In this document: positions 57,994-64,000 of the stretch, in pieces
Numbering within the stretch: position 1 is the first letter of the stretch
Layout: each line of letters begins with the position of its first letter
Origin: DATBRC01 sp036560485
Lineage (GTDB): Bacteria; Pseudomonadota; Gammaproteobacteria; Burkholderiales; Burkholderiaceae_D
Direction of reading: 5' to 3'
DNA length: 64,000 nt
Assembly (NCBI GenBank): GCA_036560485.1
Contig: DATBRC010000054.1
Span: forward strand, 186,001-250,000
Position numbers and translations under genes: made by a program
The notes under the pieces: model-generated
The model's input: the letters and a program-made list of their open reading frames with translations, nothing else
Told to the model about the DNA's origin: nothing
The model's database searches: none

Positions 57994-59886
57994 TTGGGCA
58001 GCAAGGAAAAAAGAATAAGTGAGGCTGCAACATTTTTCGACGCGCGTCGCTTGCTTAGGGAGCGTGCTTCGGCTGTTGTTGAAAAGAAAATGGTTAGCTT
58101 GCCTGAGCAGCTACACACCATACCGCTCGATTCAACATTGAAAATGCTGCATGAATTGCATGTGCACAAGGTCGAGTTGGAGATGCAAAATGAAGAATTG
58201 CTACGGACGCAAAACGAGCTGTATTTTTCTCGTTTACGCTATGTCGATCTTTATGACCTTGCGCCTGTTGCCTACTGCACTTTAACGGATACCGGGCTTA
58301 TATTGGAGTGCAATCTTACTTTTGCATCTCTGCTTGACCTCGCGCGCGATGAACTGATCACCCAACAAATTTCCAGTTTCATTGTCGAAGAAGACCGCGA
58401 TATTTTTCACCTTTACAAAAAACAGCTTCTTGCATCCGATCAAACGCCTTCGTGTGAATTTCGAATGACGAAGAGTGACGGCACCCGGTTCTGGGTACAT
58501 TTGGTCGCCACGCTCGTGCCAAACACCACTGGCATGCCTGAATTACGCGCGATGCTGAATGACGCCAGCGCACGCAAACAGGATGAGGAACGCATTCAAC
58601 ACCTGGCCCATTTCGACGCATTAACCGGACTCCCAAATCGCAGCCAACTCGACGTTCGCGCGGAATACGCCATTAGTTTGGCACAGCGAAACCAACTACC
58701 TGTAGCGTTGATGTTCCTGGATCTGGACCACTTCAAGGACATCAACGATTCACTCGGTCACACAATCGGCGATGCTTTGCTGATCGAACTGGCAAACAGG
58801 CTGCGCTCAATGCTGCGCGACCAGGACACGGTATCGCGCCTGGGTGGCGATGAATTCATTTTCCTGCTGAGCGGCCTCGATGCCAATGGCGCAGCGAACG
58901 TTGCGCAAAAGCTTCTGAATATCATCGGAAAATCTTTCAGGATTGGCCAATATGATTTGAATGTGACCGGATCAATCGGCATCGCAATGTATCCGGGTGA
59001 TGGTACGGATCTGGAGGCGCTTTGCAAAAGTGCGGATACTGCCATGTATCGAACCAAGCACGAGGGGCGGCATGGTTACCGTTTTTTCACTGCCGAAATG
59101 CAAGTCCATTCAGCGCGCCATCTGCAACTGATCAATGCATTGCGTTCGGCATTGGAACACGACCAGCTACAGGTACACTATCAACCGCAAATATCGGTAC
59201 GAGACGGACGGATTATTGGAGCAGAAGCCTTGCTGCGCTGGTCGCATCAAGATCTCGGGCAAGTGTCGCCGTCCGAGTTTATTCCTATCGCGGAAAACAG
59301 CGGGCTGATCCATCACATCGGAGAATGGGTGCTGCGGCAAGCGGTGCGACAGGCAAAACGCTGGTCGCAAAATGGTCTGGCTCCGCTTGTTATCGCAGTC
59401 AATCTGTCGGCAATCCAATTCCGTCACATCGATCTCCCATGCTCGATCACGCGTATTCTTGAAGAAGAGAATCTGGCTCCGGAATATCTTGAACTGGAAT
59501 TGACAGAAGGCGTCGCCTTGCATGACCCGCAAGGCGCGATTGCCATCATGAATGACTTGCACGAACGCGGCGTCCGCATGTCGATTGATGATTTCGGGAC
59601 TGGCTATTCGTCACTGGGCCATTTGAAAAAATTTAAAGTCTACAAACTCAAAATCGATCGATCCTTTGTGCGCGACATCAGTTCCGATCCGGAAGACAAA
59701 GCGATCGTTGGAACGATCATCAGCATGGCGAAAAGCCTGGGAATGCGAACGATTGCCGAGGGCGTAGAAACAGCAGAACAGCTGGCATTCCTGCGCGAGC
59801 AAGGCTGCGATGAAATTCAGGGTTTTTACTATAGCGAGGCATTACCGGCTGACCAATTTGAGGAATTTGTTCAGTCAATGAGATAA
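57994..59886 (+). CDS. PAS-GGDEF-EAL protein (c-di-GMP turnover)
   Basis: 630 residues without membrane helices. An N-terminal coiled coil (ELHVHKVELEMQNEELLR) and a PAS domain (residues of about 80-200, LYDLAPVAYCTLTDTGLI) precede a GGDEF domain with intact RLGGDEF and a DXLT-like DALTGLPNR, then an EAL domain with EALLRW, NLSAIQFR, DDFGTGYSSL and KIDRSFV. Both active sites look complete, so it could make or degrade c-di-GMP in response to a PAS ligand. The start is a TTG (57994) with GGAG at correct distance; no ATG fits. Confidence 0.93.
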   Translation: MGSKEKRISEAATFFDARRLLRERASAVVEKKMVSLPEQLHTIPLDSTLKMLHELHVHKVELEMQNEELLRTQNELYFSRLRYVDLYDLAPVAYCTLTDTGLILECNLTFASLLDLARDELITQQISSFIVEEDRDIFHLYKKQLLASDQTPSCEFRMTKSDGTRFWVHLVATLVPNTTGMPELRAMLNDASARKQDEERIQHLAHFDALTGLPNRSQLDVRAEYAISLAQRNQLPVALMFLDLDHFKDINDSLGHTIGDALLIELANRLRSMLRDQDTVSRLGGDEFIFLLSGLDANGAANVAQKLLNIIGKSFRIGQYDLNVTGSIGIAMYPGDGTDLEALCKSADTAMYRTKHEGRHGYRFFTAEMQVHSARHLQLINALRSALEHDQLQVHYQPQISVRDGRIIGAEALLRWSHQDLGQVSPSEFIPIAENSGLIHHIGEWVLRQAVRQAKRWSQNGLAPLVIAVNLSAIQFRHIDLPCSITRILEEENLAPEYLELELTEGVALHDPQGAIAIMNDLHERGVRMSIDDFGTGYSSLGHLKKFKVYKLKIDRSFVRDISSDPEDKAIVGTIISMAKSLGMRTIAEGVETAEQLAFLREQGCDEIQGFYYSEALPADQFEEFVQSMR

Positions 59887-59987
59887 TCCCGATCCTAGAA
59901 CTCATTTCAGTGCACTTTCGGTTAACACGAGAAGTGAGCTACTGAGCAGAGCAGTCATCTCAATCGTCTCAAAAAACAAGTCTTCGT

Positions 59988-60626
59988 ATGGCAAACGTAT
60001 TCATCACCGGCGCGACCGGCTATCTGGGGCGCAGCCTTATTACTGCACTGCTGGCACGCGGCCATCAAGTACGCGGGCTGGTACGTGCCGGCAGCGAACA
60101 TAAACTTCCACCGGGATGCAAAGCCGTTGTCGGCGATGCGCTCGATGCCGCATCCTATGTGCAAGCGATTGCTCCAGCCGACACGCTGATCCATTTGGTT
60201 GGCGTACCTCACCCCAGCCCATCCAAGGCAGAACAATTCCAGACGATCGACCTGGCCTCCGCCAGGATCGCAGCAAGTAATGCACGCGCAGCTGGCATCA
60301 AGCATTTCATCTATGTCAGCGTCGCACAACCGGCGCCTGTCATGCAATCCTATATCGCTGCGCGTGCGGCCGCTGAGCAAGCCATCCGGGAAGCAGGGCT
60401 GAATGCGACGATCTTGCGCCCGTGGTATGTACTTGGACCGGGCCATCGTTGGCCTTATCTGTTCTTGCCGCTCGTCTGGTTGCTTGAACGTTTGCCTACC
60501 ACCCGTGAGACAGCGCGGCGGCTTGGCTTTGTTACGCTTGCCGAGATGACTGCCGCGCTGTGCCGCGCGGTAGAAACACCTGCGTCAGGCGTGCGAATTT
60601 TGACTGTTGCAGAAATCAAAAAATAA
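59988..60626 (+). CDS. NAD(P)-binding atypical SDR (NDUFA9-like)
   Basis: 212 residues with the Rossmann motif VFITGATGYLGRSLI at the N terminus and the short-chain dehydrogenase-like pattern of atypical SDRs (complex I NDUFA9/NmrA-like). Y-x3-K is replaced (SYIAARAAAEQA), so it may be a cofactor-sensing rather than a catalytic protein. Its C terminus is shorter than classical relatives. No operon partner is clear; the P450 gene follows 131 bp later. Confidence 0.82.
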   Translation: MANVFITGATGYLGRSLITALLARGHQVRGLVRAGSEHKLPPGCKAVVGDALDAASYVQAIAPADTLIHLVGVPHPSPSKAEQFQTIDLASARIAASNARAAGIKHFIYVSVAQPAPVMQSYIAARAAAEQAIREAGLNATILRPWYVLGPGHRWPYLFLPLVWLLERLPTTRETARRLGFVTLAEMTAALCRAVETPASGVRILTVAEIKK

Positions 60627-60757
60627 ACAGCAAGCATGCACGAGTCATATTCATTTAAAATGCGCCATCACAATGATCCGCATCATTCAATCATTGGTGC
60701 TTCCAGCAAATAAATCACTCGTGACAGCCAGCCTCACAAACTTACCTGACCAAGATA

Positions 60758-62158
60758 ATGAGTACACCAGTTATTTCCAAAAAAATCCCGCCTGGTCCCA
60801 AAACACCGTGGTTCGGCTTGCCTATCGTGGGCGAAATGCAAAAGGACATGCTGGGCACGGTTCAACAGCTTCGTGAGCAATATGGCGATGTCGTTCATTT
60901 AAAAATAGCGCATGAGACTTATTACTATATTTTTTCGCCTGAATTGGTTAGAGAAATTCTGGTGGATCATGCTGAAGACTTTATAAGCCATGAGCGCGTC
61001 ATGGATGTCTTTACCTTGATATACGGCGCCAATGTCATGACAACGGAAGGGAGTACCTGGAAGCGACAGCGCCGCATCCTCGCTCCCGGTTTCTTGCCCA
61101 AGAAAATAGCAAATTATCTGGACTTGATGTTTGGCGCGGTGACAGATTCTTTTTCGGCCAACCTGCCGCAAACCAATGGAAAAAGTGCAGTCCTGGATGT
61201 GGACCAGTTCACCAACAGGCTCACCATGGATGTGATTCTGCGTGTGCTGTTCAGCCATAAATCCAGTGAAGATGAATCAATCCGCGTTTGCGACGCAGTG
61301 CGCGCGCTCGAACATCAAAGCATGCGAGAACTATTCTGGCCAAAAACGCCGCCAAACTGGTTTCCCTATCCGGGCAGGACGCAAAAACTGCAAGCCAAAG
61401 CGATACTCGACAACCTGATCAGCGGACAGATAAAGGAACGCCGCGATCGTATCAATGAACATGCCGACAAGACGGATTATCTTGCCATGCTGTTGTCGGC
61501 ACATGACGAAGAAGCGCAGAGCGGTTCACTGACTGCAACGCTGTCGAATGCTGAAATTCACGATAATTGCAGCGTTATTTTTGCGGCTGGGCATGATACG
61601 ACAGCAGGCGCCCTGACATGGTGGATCGGGTTGATGACACAACATCCTGAGTATGCCGAGAGAGCGAGACAGGAAATCAATGAAGTGCTGGGAGACAAAA
61701 ATCCTGCGCCGGAAACATTGACGCGACTCACATGGCTGACCGCCACCATCAAGGAATCGTTGCGGCTTTGTCCTCCGGTCGTCACGATGTTTGTAAGACG
61801 CGCAATCCGCGATGTTCAAATTGGCGAGTGGCGCATTCCCAAAGGCACTGCGGCGCATGTGCCCATTTGGCATATTCATCATGACCCGCGCTGGTTTCCG
61901 GAACCTGAAAAATTTCAGCCCGAGCGATTCATGCCGGGCGCTCCGGAAATTCCACGCGGTGCTTACATGCCGTTCGGCACAGGGCCTCGCGTTTGCATCG
62001 GCCAGCATTTCGCAATGATCGAAATGACGTTGATCGCTGCCATGCTGCTAAGGCAATTTGATTTTGAATTTATTGCCGGAGAAAGCTTGCCGAAACCTAA
62101 AATTGAAATGCTGTTGCGACCGGAAAAACCCTTGCAGATCAATTTCATTCGGCGTTAA
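60758..62158 (+). CDS. Cytochrome P450
   Basis: 466-residue heme monooxygenase. PPGPKTPWFGLPIVGEM at the N terminus, I-helix AGHDTTAGALTWWIG, ESLRLCPPV (ExxR) and heme loop FGTGPRVCIGQHFAMIEM (Cys ligand) are complete. Sequence style is that of CYP families for lipid or xenobiotic hydroxylation; substrate unknown. No redox partner gene is visible. Confidence 0.94.
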   Translation: MSTPVISKKIPPGPKTPWFGLPIVGEMQKDMLGTVQQLREQYGDVVHLKIAHETYYYIFSPELVREILVDHAEDFISHERVMDVFTLIYGANVMTTEGSTWKRQRRILAPGFLPKKIANYLDLMFGAVTDSFSANLPQTNGKSAVLDVDQFTNRLTMDVILRVLFSHKSSEDESIRVCDAVRALEHQSMRELFWPKTPPNWFPYPGRTQKLQAKAILDNLISGQIKERRDRINEHADKTDYLAMLLSAHDEEAQSGSLTATLSNAEIHDNCSVIFAAGHDTTAGALTWWIGLMTQHPEYAERARQEINEVLGDKNPAPETLTRLTWLTATIKESLRLCPPVVTMFVRRAIRDVQIGEWRIPKGTAAHVPIWHIHHDPRWFPEPEKFQPERFMPGAPEIPRGAYMPFGTGPRVCIGQHFAMIEMTLIAAMLLRQFDFEFIAGESLPKPKIEMLLRPEKPLQINFIRR

Positions 62159-62196
62159 ACAAGCACTGATACTGATCAAGCGACTGTTCCATCAGT

Positions 62197-63117
62197 TCAA
62201 TCTTCAGCATCTGTATCATTTTCTTCTTCCTGCTTTTCGCCCAGCGAAACAGGTTCCTGATAATTCGCAAGCAGAGTACTGCGGCTATCCGGCGTTTCCA
62301 GGCTGATCCTGCCCAATGCGCCGTTGCGATAGTCCTGCAAAAAAATATGTGCTGCCTTTTCCAGATCGAGGTCGCCGCCTTTCAGCCGCAATGCACGTTT
62401 TTTTGCAACGCCTTCGATCACACTGACGCCGTCAATTCCTTCGGTTGGAAATCCATATCGTACATTGATCAATTGCGGGTAGCGCACCAACAATACGTCG
62501 GCCAGAAAGGTGGCCACTTCTTCTTCGATCACCGCATTGGTGCCGATCGCGTGACTGGCTGCCAGCATCAAGCCATCGGTCGGATGCACAATCTTTGGCC
62601 ACAACATGCCGGGCGTGTCGGTCAACACCATGTTATTACCGAGATACAGACGCTGCTGTGTTTTCGTCACCGCCGGTTCATCGCCGACTTTTGCAACGCG
62701 CTTCTTGAGCAACGCATTCATCAGCGTCGATTTGCCGACGTTCGGTATTCCCATGATCATGATGCGCAACGGCTTCAATGCTGTGCCGCGATGCGGCGCA
62801 AGTTTCAATGCCAACGCAGGAACCTTGGCAACGTCAGCAGGTTTCTTGCAGCTCAGTGCCACTGCATGCACATCTTTTTGACGATTATAAAAATCGAGCC
62901 ATGCTTTGGTGGCAACCGGATCGGCCAAGTCGCTCTTGTTCAATATCTTGAGACAAGGCCGCTGACGAAATACGCGCAGCTGCTCGATCATCGGATTGCA
63001 ACTCGCCTGCGGCAAACGAGCATCCAACACCTCGATCACCATGTCGGTCTTTTCCATTGCTTCCGCCGCCTTCTTGCGGGCGGCATTCATGTGACCGGGG
63101 AACCATTGAATGGACAT
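62197..63117 (-). CDS. rbgA: Ribosome biogenesis GTPase YlqF/RbgA
   Basis: 306-residue circularly permuted GTPase for late 50S assembly. Motif order is G4 (LNKSDLAD), then G1 (GIPNVGKSTLMNAL), then G3 (LTDTPGMLWPK), as expected for the YlqF group. MSIQWFPGHMNAARKKA is the family start. The tail carries an acidic stretch (QEEENDTDAED). Confidence 0.94.
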   Translation of the reverse strand: MSIQWFPGHMNAARKKAAEAMEKTDMVIEVLDARLPQASCNPMIEQLRVFRQRPCLKILNKSDLADPVATKAWLDFYNRQKDVHAVALSCKKPADVAKVPALALKLAPHRGTALKPLRIMIMGIPNVGKSTLMNALLKKRVAKVGDEPAVTKTQQRLYLGNNMVLTDTPGMLWPKIVHPTDGLMLAASHAIGTNAVIEEEVATFLADVLLVRYPQLINVRYGFPTEGIDGVSVIEGVAKKRALRLKGGDLDLEKAAHIFLQDYRNGALGRISLETPDSRSTLLANYQEPVSLGEKQEEENDTDAED

Positions 63118-63206
63118 GCTTTATTCTATCGTGGGGAATTGAGCCGCTATTTTACCTGCTGCATGCGATTCTCATTGATTTGAATGCATCGGCATCAAGA
63201 CACGCT

Positions 63207-64000
63207 TCAATCCAGCTCTGCCAGCGCCTTCAAATGCGCCACCACACTGCGCCCCAGCGCAGGCAGGTTATAGCCGCCTTCCAGACAACTGACGATCCGC
63301 CCTTTTGCATATAGCTTGGCGATCGCCATTATCTGTTGCGTGATCCACGCGTAGTCTGCCTCGACCAACCCCATCTGCCCGATATCATCTTCACGGTGCG
63401 CATCAAACCCGGCCGAGATAAAAATCATCTCAGGCCGGTGTGCATGCAAGGCAGGCAACCATTGTTCGGTAATCAGCTGCCGCACTACATCACCCTTGGT
63501 GTGCGCCGGTACGGGAATATTGACTGCATGCGTGCTGGCATTTTCTGTACCGCTGTACGGATAAAACGGATGCTGGAAAAAACTCACCATCAGCACGCGC
63601 GGATCGTTTCTGAATGCTTCTTCGGTGCCATTGCCATGATGCACATCGAAATCGACAATCGCGACGCGTTGCAATCCATGCACGTCCAATGCATGTCTGG
63701 CTGCGATCGCCACATTGTTGAACAGGCAGAAGCCCATCGGCTCGGAAGGCCGCGCATGATGCCCCGGTGGGCGGATTGCGCAAAAGGCGTTATCCAGTTC
63801 GCCTGCGATGACTGCATCGGTAGCGGCTACCGTAGCACCGGCAGCGCGCTGCGCAGCCTGCCAACTATGTGCGTTAAGCGACGTATCGCCATCCAGCGAA
63901 TAGTAGCCGGAATGCGTATCGCGTTGCGGTGGAACGTTATCGCGCACTAGGGCGATTGCACCAGCGGTGTGAATACGTGCAATCTCTTCTACAGCCGCCA
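63207..64000 (-). CDS. Histone-deacetylase-family protein (5' truncated)
   Basis: Class II HDAC/acetoin-utilization-like deacetylase fold. The frame remains open through the window edge, so the N terminus is missing. Zinc-site blocks are intact: RPPGHHARPSEPMGFCLFNN, DFDVHHGNGTEE (Asp and His ligands), FISAGFDAHREDDIG and LEGGYNLPALG. Such bacterial enzymes deacetylate polyamines or small molecules. No neighbour context is available at the edge. Confidence 0.88.
   Translation of the reverse strand, partial: AAVEEIARIHTAGAIALVRDNVPPQRDTHSGYYSLDGDTSLNAHSWQAAQRAAGATVAATDAVIAGELDNAFCAIRPPGHHARPSEPMGFCLFNNVAIAARHALDVHGLQRVAIVDFDVHHGNGTEEAFRNDPRVLMVSFFQHPFYPYSGTENASTHAVNIPVPAHTKGDVVRQLITEQWLPALHAHRPEMIFISAGFDAHREDDIGQMGLVEADYAWITQQIMAIAKLYAKGRIVSCLEGGYNLPALGRSVVAHLKALAELD

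Overview
The window reads as a stretch of betaproteobacterial chromosome, most likely from the Oxalobacteraceae (Herminiimonas/Janthinobacterium/Undibacterium type). This rests on gene content and order: zapB-like - zapA - 6S RNA, trxA - rho - rpmE2, maeB, thiL - pgpA - cinA - pyrF, and groESL under a CIRCE operator. Base composition is moderate and Shine-Dalgarno sites are conventional. The genus is inference; no rRNA is present.

Layout. 1-3.4 kb: end of an acyl-CoA (malonyl-CoA type) synthetase, a 176-bp inverted-repeat element, a secreted unknown, an EVE-domain gene, a REP-like hairpin, then 6S RNA downstream of the cell-division genes zapA and zapB-like. 3.7-9.8 kb: a translationally coupled pair encoding an AddB-like nuclease and an AddA-like helicase-nuclease. 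10-17.3 kb: thioredoxin, Rho, ribosomal protein L31 type B, an ArnT-like glycosyltransferase, a PfkB sugar kinase and a large APC-type permease.

17.54-32.9 kb: a 15.3-kb integrated element in the 3' end of tRNA-Leu(CAA). A 57-bp segment of the tRNA is repeated at the far end with one mismatch. The element encodes a tyrosine integrase, a MobC-like protein, a MOBQ-type relaxase that has lost its start codon, an RSF1010-like oriT, a ColE2-type replicase with a matching origin-like motif, a PrtN/AlpA-like regulator, an XRE regulator facing a CAP-domain lipoprotein across a perfect 14-bp inverted repeat, and a degenerate IS5-family copy. Its main cargo is a five-gene, same-strand block of exported proteins built around a predicted zinc phospholipase C-like enzyme. 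A third, degenerate tRNA-Leu fragment inside the element suggests it was built by successive insertions.

33-45 kb: housekeeping genes resume: 5'-nucleotidase, YbjQ, malic enzyme, rubrerythrin plus a separate 54-residue rubredoxin, thiL-pgpA-cinA, a duplicated-domain exported protein, pyrF, an EamA exporter, and lemA with two TPM-domain genes. 44.7-53 kb: M48 protease, YjgN family, DUF2167 membrane proteins, PBP4-type carboxypeptidase and groESL. 53-57.7 kb: a SARP/BTAD-type ATPase regulator between a DUF4242-like gene and a divergent gene for an exported AhpD-like protein. 58-64 kb: a PAS-GGDEF-EAL protein, an atypical SDR, a cytochrome P450, the YlqF/RbgA GTPase and a truncated histone-deacetylase-family gene.

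The least explained parts are the secreted-protein cargo of the mobile element and the SARP-regulated cluster with its exported AhpD-like protein.
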